Part shown: positions 43,713-51,515 of the stretch, one piece after another
Position numbering within the stretch: position 1 is the stretch's first letter
Layout: every line of letters begins with the position of its first letter
NCBI GenBank assembly: GCA_002499585.1
Contig: DAMH01000027.1
Coordinates: forward strand, 199,077-263,076
From: Euryarchaeota archaeon UBA552
GTDB lineage: Archaea > Thermoplasmatota > Poseidoniia > Poseidoniales > Thalassarchaeaceae
DNA: 64,000 nt
Direction: 5' to 3'
Program-made: the position numbers and the translations under genes
The notes under the pieces: generated by a model
What the model was told of the DNA's origin: nothing
The model's input: only the letters and a program-made list of their open reading frames with translations
The model's database searches: none

Positions 43713-46520
43713 ATGAGCGAAGATATGTTTGGAATTTGGAAATGTCCGTTATGCGGTCATCACCAACCTTGGAAATCCAAAAAACGTGAGTTACGGGCAC
43801 TGGACAGGCGCTGTTCTAAGTGTTCAGAAAGGACCAGGGTCATGATAGAGCGTTCATCAACAGGACAGGGGAGGACCTCAAAGGCACGTTTTTGGTTGAG
43901 GTCCGGAATTACCGAAGCGGATCTTGAAGACGAGGCAGCAAGTAGGAACAAGCCGATAGGCTTGAAAAATGCAGATGGACAAAGTGAACAGTCAGAGTTG
44001 CCCAAAATTTGGGGGCAGGGCTGGAATCCGGAGAGGCCTCTGATATTCCAGAAGTCTATGCAAATAGTTCACTTAAGGATGGAAATAATGAGGTTTGTCG
44101 CCGAAAGGTGGGATGGATTCCTAGAAATGGTTGATTCTGTTCTCACCGAGAAACTCGGCACTAAATCTATGAGCGGCGATGAATTTCACCAGTGGTCGAA
44201 GGATTTCTGCGTGTCTATTTCGGAGGCGTATGATGAAAGGTTGCATGTTTCTGGCATTAATGGAGTTTTGAACATCGAAATTATTCCAAGGAGATCAGGT
44301 CGGACCCACCTCGCAAGGAGGCGGACTCGCCTACTATTAGATCTGAAGTTGTTGTTAAGGAGAATGGCATACACAAATTCCATCACGCTGGATAATAGGT
44401 TAAATTGGCACAGATTGATGATAAGAACCAAGATACTGGACCGGCATCTGAAAGAATTGTTTGTTCATGGGGTTGAAGCTCCTGATGGCACTAAGTTCGG
44501 TGGAAAAGGCTTCAGGTCAACATGGCAAGAGTCCGTAGCAGCATGTGGATCCGCTCTGATTTTGGGAAAAGATGTGGCGGCACCAATGATCAGGGATCTT
44601 GGGCTCGCACTCGCTATGGGGCAAACTCCTATTTCGATAATGGCAGCCCAGATGGGGAAGTCTGGTTCGAACATGAGTGGTGGGCAAGAAAATGGAGGCG
44701 GAAGGGACCTACACATAGGAGAATGGTCTCGCGGAATTCTACCTCCCACGGCGCCTTTGCCGATCGCCAGTGCGACCACAACAGGAATCGCCCTAGCTTC
44801 CTCTCGGCTGGGTCTTGATAGGTTTCATTTGGCCCCGGTTGGAGAGGGCTGCAGCAGTAATGGCGAGTTTTGGGAAGCCATCAATTTCGCTGGAGCTAGG
44901 GGTCTGCCCATATGCTACATCATTCAAAACAATCAAATTGCCCTGGACACATTTTCAAACAAACAGTCTGGGGCTGAAACTTTTGGTGACAAGGGAGCAT
45001 CCGTGGGACTCCCGTCATGGACAATTGATGGCTCAGACCCTGCTTCCTACTACGCTTCAGTCTCAGTGGCAAGAGAACTCGCAGTCTCGGGCCACGGGGG
45101 AAGTATAATCCATGTCGAAACGATGAGGGGGTGCGGCCATGCACATCACCATGACGACCTGTATCTCGGTGCTCAAAACGGAAACCCCCCAGGTTATGTT
45201 GGAGAAGATCTGATTGAGTACTGGAGCGGGAAAGAGCCCATTGAGAATCATCTAGGATTGCTGAGATCTATGGGTGTCGGCTCAAAGGTTCTCAAATCAA
45301 TCGAGCAGGAAGAGGAGGCATACTGCGCCGAGGCTAGATCTGAAGTAGAATCGATGGATTGGCCTGAACCGGAAACAGTTGTGAAAGGGATCACAAAAAT
45401 AACAGACGCAAGAAGTCACCACGCTCAATTGGACCAAATGGAAGATAATTTTTCAGATCGGAATCAACCGGTGTTGGAGCCGATGGTTTTCAGTGATGCG
45501 GCCAATGCGTGGACCTTCAGCAAGTCTATTCAGAGCGCGATGGTTGATATCGCAGAGAAGTACGGTGACCGTGTTGTCTTCATGGGTGAAGACATGGAAG
45601 TAGCAGGTGCTTTTGGCCTTAATCTGGCATTGAAAGCCAGAGGTCACAAAGACAAACTCTTGGACATGCCGTTATCTGAATCAATAATTATCAATGGTGC
45701 CACTGGAGCGGCAATTGGAGGGTTACGCCCACTTGCAGAGATACAGTTTGGGGGGTTTGCGGCTCTAGCTATGAATGCACTGGTAAACAACGCGGCCCAG
45801 TTACGTTGGAGATGGGGTGCTGATGTGCCACTGACAGTGAGAATACCCTTGGGTGGGAAGACGAGAAGCGGTCCATTTCACGCCAACATGATTGAATCAT
45901 GGTTCTTGAATGACCCGGGCCTCATTGTCGGGTTCCCATCAAATCCGCAGGACGCGTACGATTTATTGATCGAGGGGCATTCTATGGACGATCCATTCGT
46001 TATGTTGGAGCATATTGGTTTGTATGGTTTGAGGGGGGGATTAACAGGCTGGGGCGACAGGATAAGCCAAGATGTCGACACTTCGGCTGTCAAGGTTAGA
46101 TTGAACGGGGGAACTCATACAATCGGCAGGGCAAGAGTCGCTAGATCTGGGGGGGACGCAACGATTGTGACATGGGGAGCTATGGTTCACGTCGCAATGA
46201 GCGCAGCCCGAAAATTGTCTGAGCACGGAATAAGCACAGAGGTCATCGACCTTAGGACCCTCAGCCCTCTCGACAAAATGACCCCGATCAAATCTGTGAC
46301 TAAGACGGGAAGGCTTCTGGTCCTTCAGGAGGCCCAGTGGACTGGGGGTTTCGGGCATACTGTGTCCTCAGCGATCCTAGAAGGAGCTTTCTGGTCTCTT
46401 GAATCCCCTCCTGTGGTCATCGGAGCTCTTGATGTCCCCGTGCCATTTTCTCCGCCTCTGGAGGATTTCACTATTCCAACTGACGATCTCGTTGTTGATC
46501 ACATCAAAAGAATGGTCTGA
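43713..46520 (+). CDS. fused E1 alpha-beta 2-oxoacid dehydrogenase with N-terminal zinc ribbon
   Basis: 935 residues from ATG 43713. Residues 9-45 form a zinc ribbon (Cys11, Cys14, Cys34, Cys37) with a basic linker, unusual for this family. Then a helical region, then the E1 alpha part (GGGRDLHIGEWSRGILPPTAPL; thiamine-diphosphate stretch PVGEGCSSNGEFWEAINFAG with NNQIAL), then from about residue 600 the E1 beta part (FMGEDMEVAGAFG, LSESIIINGATGAAIGGLRP, GPFHANMIESWF, VLQEAQWTGGFG). Branched-chain or pyruvate-type oxidative decarboxylation is expected with separate E2 and E3, but neither is in the window. Substrate not determined. Confidence 0.87.
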   Translation: MSEDMFGIWKCPLCGHHQPWKSKKRELRALDRRCSKCSERTRVMIERSSTGQGRTSKARFWLRSGITEADLEDEAASRNKPIGLKNADGQSEQSELPKIWGQGWNPERPLIFQKSMQIVHLRMEIMRFVAERWDGFLEMVDSVLTEKLGTKSMSGDEFHQWSKDFCVSISEAYDERLHVSGINGVLNIEIIPRRSGRTHLARRRTRLLLDLKLLLRRMAYTNSITLDNRLNWHRLMIRTKILDRHLKELFVHGVEAPDGTKFGGKGFRSTWQESVAACGSALILGKDVAAPMIRDLGLALAMGQTPISIMAAQMGKSGSNMSGGQENGGGRDLHIGEWSRGILPPTAPLPIASATTTGIALASSRLGLDRFHLAPVGEGCSSNGEFWEAINFAGARGLPICYIIQNNQIALDTFSNKQSGAETFGDKGASVGLPSWTIDGSDPASYYASVSVARELAVSGHGGSIIHVETMRGCGHAHHHDDLYLGAQNGNPPGYVGEDLIEYWSGKEPIENHLGLLRSMGVGSKVLKSIEQEEEAYCAEARSEVESMDWPEPETVVKGITKITDARSHHAQLDQMEDNFSDRNQPVLEPMVFSDAANAWTFSKSIQSAMVDIAEKYGDRVVFMGEDMEVAGAFGLNLALKARGHKDKLLDMPLSESIIINGATGAAIGGLRPLAEIQFGGFAALAMNALVNNAAQLRWRWGADVPLTVRIPLGGKTRSGPFHANMIESWFLNDPGLIVGFPSNPQDAYDLLIEGHSMDDPFVMLEHIGLYGLRGGLTGWGDRISQDVDTSAVKVRLNGGTHTIGRARVARSGGDATIVTWGAMVHVAMSAARKLSEHGISTEVIDLRTLSPLDKMTPIKSVTKTGRLLVLQEAQWTGGFGHTVSSAILEGAFWSLESPPVVIGALDVPVPFSPPLEDFTIPTDDLVVDHIKRMV

Positions 46521-46537
46521 TAGGAATTATTACCCGC

Positions 46538-46547
46538 TTGATATATC
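46538..46547 (+). promoter_or_regulatory. TATA-like element before the exchanger gene
   Basis: TTGATATATC. Its place implies a start near 46568, just before ATG 46571. The open frame formally begins inside this box at 46538, so that start can be set aside. Confidence 0.45.
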
Positions 46548-46570
46548 TCTGTGAACCCCATGGGACCGAC

Positions 46571-47527
46571 ATGATAGGCGGCCTTTCCGATGAAGTCCTC
46601 TTGATTTTGGGCCTTTTGTTACTTGTCATTGGTGGTGAGCTTGTTGTTCAAGGCTCAGTAAAAATTGCAAATTTACTTGGTATGCCGTCATTTCTAGTTG
46701 GTTTCACATTGGTCGCAATCGGTACCAGTCTGCCTGAACTCGGGGTAGTTTTGAATGCGATCAACAGAGGGGATGCGGAATCTGTGGACCTTGCGGTGGG
46801 CGGAGTGATAGGATCCAACATAGCTAATGTGATGATGGTGCTTGCAATAGCCATGATTATTGGAGCGGCGTCCCAACCCGATAGGCGTCTGAGAGAGGAT
46901 GCGTTTACGTTGTTGGGCGCCACTTTCCTTGTTTCTCTATCTGTCACTCTAGGGGAGTTTCCAGTTTGGATGGGAGTGGCTTCGGTGGCAAGTATGGTTG
47001 TGTATTATGCCTACATCTTCCGCAGTCGCAGTGGAGAGGATCAAGAAGATGAGGGGGCATCTTGGATCCCAGACGGTTACATTGCCTCAATAATTTCCTT
47101 TGTTCTAGGTCTATCTCTTGTTAAATTCGGATCTGATTACCTTCTTGAAGGCGGACAGGGTCTTGCAACAAGTTTGGGTGTATCAGAGACGGTAATCGGT
47201 CTCACGTTGGTCGCCTTCGGGACATCTCTTCCGGAACTCGCAGTCACAATAACAGCATCTCTGAGGGGGGTGCAAGGAGTGGCGGTCGGAAACATCCTCG
47301 GATCGAATGTGGCAAACGTGATGGCGGTTCTTGGAATAGGGTCCATAATCGGGGGAGGGCTTGAAATTTCAGATTCTTTCTCATCATTGGATGTCTGGGT
47401 TCTTGTCGGGAGTTCGGGGCTTGTGGGGATATCGATAATATTTGGAAGGGGGATGTCTAGGTCAATGGGCATAGTCCTTCTTGTAGGCTACATCGCATAT
47501 GTCGCCCGCCTTTTTTTGAGCGCGTGA
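46571..47527 (+). CDS. sodium/calcium exchanger (CaCA family, YrbG-like)
   Basis: 318 residues from ATG 46571. About ten membrane helices in two inverted halves. The alpha repeats are clear: alpha-1 FTLVAIGTSLPEL with GSNIANVMMVL, and alpha-2 LTLVAFGTSLPELAVT with GSNVANVMAVLGI. The acidic residue of each GTSxPE binds the cation. Family members exchange Ca2+ for Na+ or H+, or move K+. Signal from sequence does not say which. Confidence 0.92.
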   Translation: MIGGLSDEVLLILGLLLLVIGGELVVQGSVKIANLLGMPSFLVGFTLVAIGTSLPELGVVLNAINRGDAESVDLAVGGVIGSNIANVMMVLAIAMIIGAASQPDRRLREDAFTLLGATFLVSLSVTLGEFPVWMGVASVASMVVYYAYIFRSRSGEDQEDEGASWIPDGYIASIISFVLGLSLVKFGSDYLLEGGQGLATSLGVSETVIGLTLVAFGTSLPELAVTITASLRGVQGVAVGNILGSNVANVMAVLGIGSIIGGGLEISDSFSSLDVWVLVGSSGLVGISIIFGRGMSRSMGIVLLVGYIAYVARLFLSA

Positions 47528-47531
47528 TTCC

Positions 47532-48131
47532 ATGACTCTCCGGAAAAAAACTTCCTGCCTAATACTAGCAGCAGGTCTTAGCAGAAGACTTGGTTTTGAT
47601 AAGGCTTCAATTATGCTCAATGGAGCCCCCCTAGTATCTCATATGGCTGAAATGATGGAAAAGCAAGGGCTGGAAACCTGCGTAGTTGTGAATTCGGATT
47701 TTGACCGCGGAGTTTTCCAGAATCGCTCAACAATGACAGCTGTTAATCCCGATCCGGATTCTGGTCGAACGGGTTCAATTAAGATCGGTTTGGCCGCTCT
47801 GGGGGACGTTTCAAGACTGATAATCGCCCCGGTAGATCGACCTGGTTTTTCCTCTGATACATTAAGGAAGTTGATGAGTTTGAATTACAGTTCCTGTCCT
47901 GAGAAGGATGGCAGGGGCGGGCATCCAATCCTCTTGGACAAGGTTGGGATCACTGCAATTCGGGAGTCGCCTCCTGACGTCCCGCTCAGAAATTTAGTTA
48001 CTGTCACGAGGTTTGTTGTAGATGATCCTCATCTGCATCTGAATTTAGACACTATTGAGGATGTCGAGGATCTGTTATCAGCTTGGGAGCGGATATCAAA
48101 ATCATGGGATGTCAACTCCAAGTCCAAGTAG
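47532..48131 (+). CDS. MocA/MobA-like molybdenum cofactor nucleotidyltransferase
   Basis: 199 residues. The GT-A nucleotidyltransferase start LILAAGLSRRLGFDKASIMLNGAPLVSHM matches the LAAGxSxRxGxxK signature; NPDPDSGRTGSIKIGLAAL and IIAPVDRPGF correspond to the MocA (CTP:molybdopterin cytidylyltransferase) pattern; GGHPILLD is also typical. It would add CMP to the pterin for xanthine-oxidase-family enzymes. The XdhC gene and all three Mo hydroxylase subunits are within 8 kb, which supports the role. Tail overlap of 30 bases with the convergent transporter gene. Confidence 0.82.
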   Translation: MTLRKKTSCLILAAGLSRRLGFDKASIMLNGAPLVSHMAEMMEKQGLETCVVVNSDFDRGVFQNRSTMTAVNPDPDSGRTGSIKIGLAALGDVSRLIIAPVDRPGFSSDTLRKLMSLNYSSCPEKDGRGGHPILLDKVGITAIRESPPDVPLRNLVTVTRFVVDDPHLHLNLDTIEDVEDLLSAWERISKSWDVNSKSK

Positions 48132-49325
48132 AATAAAACCGAACAACAATCCCGGAAGGAGAGTATGGAATGTTGCCCACAAAGACGCGGTTCTGTGACG
48201 AACTAGGAGTGGGAACAGGGCATCCCCATCTTGTGAGATTGCATTTGAAACAAGTGCGGGGAATGATATTATTCCCTCAACATAGGCTGTAATTGCTATT
48301 ATTTGTGGGCCGCATCCTGGAATAAGGCCAATGGTGGCGGCGACTGCCACGGCCAGTGGTCCGGATCCCTGTGAGGCCAAGTCCGATTCTGATACTCCAG
48401 ATATGGTCATGATCAACTCGAATACAAGATATGCAGCAAGCACCCAGAAGGTTACGAAGGCAGTCTCAGAGGCAGCATGAGTCAAAGTTTCATCAAATGA
48501 ATGTAGTTTATCTCCTATGCTCGCTTCAGTGTCATCTGCTATGAAACTCTTGTTTGCTCCATAGAGTAATATCGAAAGTGTGGTGCCGGTTACGCCGACA
48601 ATTGTCAACAAGCCGTCCCTAGTTGTAGGATTGAGACTCAGACCTGGGTTGTAATCTGGATCATTGGCAAACCAAAATATAAGCAAAATTCCCAGAATTA
48701 GTCCGACCAGGGTAACGGCCCACCAAATTTTGTAGCCGCTGTGGATGATGTTGTATGATATCGATCCAGGTTGCTCTCTGGGTAGTGAAGAAATAACATC
48801 TACTTTTGATTCGTCCTCCATGATAGTTGACATCGTTGAGTCGTAGTGTTGGCTTTTACCGGAAAGCGCGATCCCGAGCGGCATTTCTGGCGTTACCCTC
48901 AGCATATCTGCGCCGTATCCCCAAATCACTGCTGCAGTGAAAGTAATGAGGTGCACTAATATTACCGGCATCAAGAATTTTTCATCTTGTATTATTGCCC
49001 CAACCAGAACGAATGCGGAATCGCCGAGTGTTGCTATTAGAGTGGAAATAACCGTTCCGTAGGTCACATACCCTCTAGCATACATGGGCATCATTATTAT
49101 CGCTCCGCCACAACCGGGAATCAACCCCATCAAAGCTCCAATAAGTGGTTGCCATTTCTTACTGGATCTTATCCAGTCGACGAACCTTCCCGCGGTAAGA
49201 TATTGCAACCAACTAAACAACAACACCATTGCGGCTACGAAAACAGTGACTGCCAGAAAGGCGTCTCTCATGGACACTAAGATAGTCTCTAGGAGGACGT
49301 TCACACCCCCTCCGATCAGGTACAA
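48102..49325 (-). CDS. 10-TM putative heavy-metal/manganese exporter (ArsP_2-like)
   Basis: 407 residues from a TTG at 49325; a GTG at 49304 preceded by GGAGGGG is another start. About ten membrane helices. Two related halves carry LIPGCGGAIIMMPMYARGYVTYGT with TLGDSAFVL, and LIPGCGPQIIAITAYVEGIISFPAL with SQDGDALFPLL, the duplicated motif of the putative manganese/heavy-metal transporter family. The cargo is unknown. It is the only minus-strand gene inside the Mo locus and is divergent from xdhC. Confidence 0.72.
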   Translation of the reverse strand: MYLIGGGVNVLLETILVSMRDAFLAVTVFVAAMVLLFSWLQYLTAGRFVDWIRSSKKWQPLIGALMGLIPGCGGAIIMMPMYARGYVTYGTVISTLIATLGDSAFVLVGAIIQDEKFLMPVILVHLITFTAAVIWGYGADMLRVTPEMPLGIALSGKSQHYDSTMSTIMEDESKVDVISSLPREQPGSISYNIIHSGYKIWWAVTLVGLILGILLIFWFANDPDYNPGLSLNPTTRDGLLTIVGVTGTTLSILLYGANKSFIADDTEASIGDKLHSFDETLTHAASETAFVTFWVLAAYLVFELIMTISGVSESDLASQGSGPLAVAVAATIGLIPGCGPQIIAITAYVEGIISFPALVSNAISQDGDALFPLLVRHRTASLWATFHTLLPGLLFGFILLGLGVDIP

Positions 49326-49334
49326 GACTTATGA

Positions 49335-49381
49335 CTTCCCGACGATGGTCTCGCATCGCCGGCAATTGAGACTATCGGAAG
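49335..49381. promoter_or_regulatory. dyad symmetry between the transporter and xdhC
   Basis: The left arm is CTTCC (49335-49339), a 4-base insert, then GATGGTCTC (49344-49352). The right arm is GAGACTATC (49368-49376) followed by GGAAG (to 49381). The arms pair with one G-T type mismatch and a 15-base centre. In a divergent intergenic region it could be an operator shared by both genes. Role not shown. Confidence 0.4.
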
Positions 49382-49396
49382 CCGGGGTGACAGGGC

Positions 49397-50200
49397 ATGG
49401 GGACTAGAACAGTTCAATGGGCATTGAACGAGCTGAAACAGCTCAACGTGGTGGTGATAGCGTCCATAATCGAATCCGACGGAAGCGTTCCAGCCAAGGT
49501 GGGTGCTAAAATGGCAATTTCTTCCACAGGAAGAATACATGGGACCGTCGGCGGAGCGGGATTGGAATTAAAAATCGAAGAAAAACTGCATAGAATGTTA
49601 AACGGGGAATCTGGTGGAATCGAAAAATATGTACTTTCAACTTTATCTGAAGACGTAAATACCACCAACCTAAACAGCCTCTGCGGAGGCAGAGTGACCG
49701 TGGCGTTCGAAAGGATGGAGCCTGTACCTCACATTCTTCTGATGGGGGGAGGCCATGTTGCAAAGGCAATCAGTGAATCCTGCGATCTATTGGGGTGGGC
49801 CTACAGTGTGTTCGATGAAAGGAATAATTACGTGTCTTCAGAGAGGTTTCCAAACTCTGTAGAGAGGATATCATCATCCGCGGCTGATTTTTTGAAGGGC
49901 GAGGACGCCACGAGCCTCACCAGATTTTCCGATATACTATTGTTGGGCCATGATTGGTCGATTGATCAGGCCCTCCTTATCGGGATTTTAAGTTATGATG
50001 GGGTGCTGGCGACGAGGATTGGCTGCATAGGTTCCAAGACGAAATGGAGAGAATTTTCAAAGAGTTCCAAAATAGAGGGCGTTGAAAGGCAAAAGTTGGA
50101 TTCAGTAAGGTGCCCAATAGGCATGAGGATTGGCGCGGTGACTGTCGAGGAAATCGCATTTTCAGTCTGCAGTGAAATAATTCAACTCATCAGAGAGTGA
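49397..50200 (+). CDS. xdhC: XdhC/CoxI-type molybdenum cofactor maturation protein
   Basis: 267 residues. XdhC proteins bind and protect the cytidylated or plain molybdopterin, promote its sulfuration and insert it into xanthine-oxidase-family enzymes. N-terminal domain VIASIIESDGSVPAKVGAKMAIS and HGTVGGAGLE; C-terminal Rossmann part LLMGGGHVAKAISESCDLLGW, with GCIGSKTKW and CPIGMRIGAVTVEEIAFS at the end. Followed by a regulator and the enzyme subunits. Confidence 0.9.
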   Translation: MGTRTVQWALNELKQLNVVVIASIIESDGSVPAKVGAKMAISSTGRIHGTVGGAGLELKIEEKLHRMLNGESGGIEKYVLSTLSEDVNTTNLNSLCGGRVTVAFERMEPVPHILLMGGGHVAKAISESCDLLGWAYSVFDERNNYVSSERFPNSVERISSSAADFLKGEDATSLTRFSDILLLGHDWSIDQALLIGILSYDGVLATRIGCIGSKTKWREFSKSSKIEGVERQKLDSVRCPIGMRIGAVTVEEIAFSVCSEIIQLIRE

Positions 50201-50219
50201 CCTTTTCGTCCGCGACTGC

Positions 50220-50903
50220 ATGACCTGCAATTTGATAACCAATGCTTTTCTACTCCACAGTGTGAGACGCGTCAGGCTAAGGTGGAATCGATCCGACCTT
50301 GAGGACATATCAGAATTCAAACAATTGATGGATGCTGTAGACAAGTACGAGATACTTGCTCACCTGAAATTAGGTGAAGAGGGCATCGAACACTTGGCGG
50401 AAATAACGCCCAAGAATGGAGATATGGGGGCAATAAAACAAATTCCCACATTTGAAATCAGAGAAATTCACGAAGAAGATGGTGGAACATTCCTCACTTC
50501 GGTCAACCTAACACATACACTTCCGATGATGATGCTGGACCTTGAAAAGATACAATTACACCCTCCCTATGGTCTTGATTCTGATGGGCTTGAGTTGAAT
50601 TTCACTGGAAAAACAGACTCCATGAAAAGATTGCTGGATCTTCTAAAATTAATGATGCCTTGGGACAGTATCAGTGTTCAATCTGTGAGAAAAAACCATG
50701 GAGACGTTTGGAGAGATATCTTGACAGATCGTCAAGTAGAAGTCTTGAGAACCGCGTTTTTGATGGGATATTATTCTGAGGGGAAGAACGTCAAGATCAA
50801 GGATATAGCTGAAAATATGGGTATGGCGAGGTCAACTATGGGAGGGCATTTGAAATTGATTGAGCATGTAATTATGTCCAAGGTTGTTGACGATATTGGG
50901 TAA
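50220..50903 (+). CDS. HTH_10 (Bat-type) transcriptional regulator
   Basis: 227 residues. The C-terminal 55 residues (LTDRQVEVLRTAFLMGYY, VKIKDIAENMGMARSTMGGHLKLIEHVI) form the HTH_10 domain of bacterioopsin-activator-like archaeal regulators. The N-terminal 165 residues are probably a sensor domain without an evident motif. It sits between xdhC and the Mo hydroxylase structural genes on the same strand, so it probably regulates this locus (inference). The start at 50220 is uncertain. Confidence 0.8.
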   Translation: MTCNLITNAFLLHSVRRVRLRWNRSDLEDISEFKQLMDAVDKYEILAHLKLGEEGIEHLAEITPKNGDMGAIKQIPTFEIREIHEEDGGTFLTSVNLTHTLPMMMLDLEKIQLHPPYGLDSDGLELNFTGKTDSMKRLLDLLKLMMPWDSISVQSVRKNHGDVWRDILTDRQVEVLRTAFLMGYYSEGKNVKIKDIAENMGMARSTMGGHLKLIEHVIMSKVVDDIG

Positions 50904-50944
50904 ATGGCCCTAACTCTCATACGCCGGCATGTACGTCGACGCGC

Positions 50945-51511
50945 ATGGCTGGTCTTCCCCTACCCATCGCGGGCGGGGCCTCAACAAAGGTCTGGTCGGC
51001 CACTATCAATGGGAAAAATCAACAATGCATTATAAAAGAGCACGATCTACTGTTGGATGTCCTCCGAGATGGTTTAGGCTCCCTAGGAACGAAGAGAGGG
51101 TGCGACATGGGGACATGTGGTTGCTGCTCTATACTGATAGACGGCAAGCCAAGGTTGTCCTGCATGACACTAGCAGTAGAGGTTGAAGGTCGATCGATAA
51201 CAACTGTGGAAGGGCTTTCCGACGGGCACCATCTTCACCCGATCCAAACCATGTTCGCTGAATGTGGCGGAAGTCAATGTGGATTTTGTACCCCAGGATT
51301 TTTGGTTGTGAGTGCTGCACTTCTCGATACCAACCCTGAGCCAACAAGACAGGAGGCCGAGGATGCAATTGAGGGGAATCTCTGCAGGTGCACGGGTTAT
51401 CAGCAGATTGTTGACTCAATCATGGAAGCTTCAAAGATGCTCACTGGGATCGGCGGTCAGCAGCCGACAACGCGTCCAGCTAGCGACCCAAATCCCATGT
51501 TTGGAGGTTAA
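50945..51511 (+). CDS. Mo hydroxylase [2Fe-2S] subunit (CoxS/HcrC type)
   Basis: 188 residues. Small subunit that moves electrons between the Mo centre and FAD. The plant-ferredoxin cluster is bound by CDMGTCGCC and a distal Cys in PRLSC. The second cluster by CGFCTPG and CRCTGY. A stretch of about 30 residues before the first motif is specific to this protein. It is followed after a few bases by the large subunit. Confidence 0.95.
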   Translation: MAGLPLPIAGGASTKVWSATINGKNQQCIIKEHDLLLDVLRDGLGSLGTKRGCDMGTCGCCSILIDGKPRLSCMTLAVEVEGRSITTVEGLSDGHHLHPIQTMFAECGGSQCGFCTPGFLVVSAALLDTNPEPTRQEAEDAIEGNLCRCTGYQQIVDSIMEASKMLTGIGGQQPTTRPASDPNPMFGG

Positions 51512-51515
51512 TTCT

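Noticed and set aside
51312..51515. Longer start for the Mo large subunit
   Set aside because: These codons overlap the [2Fe-2S] subunit in another frame. ATG 51516 with GGAGGTT is the natural start.
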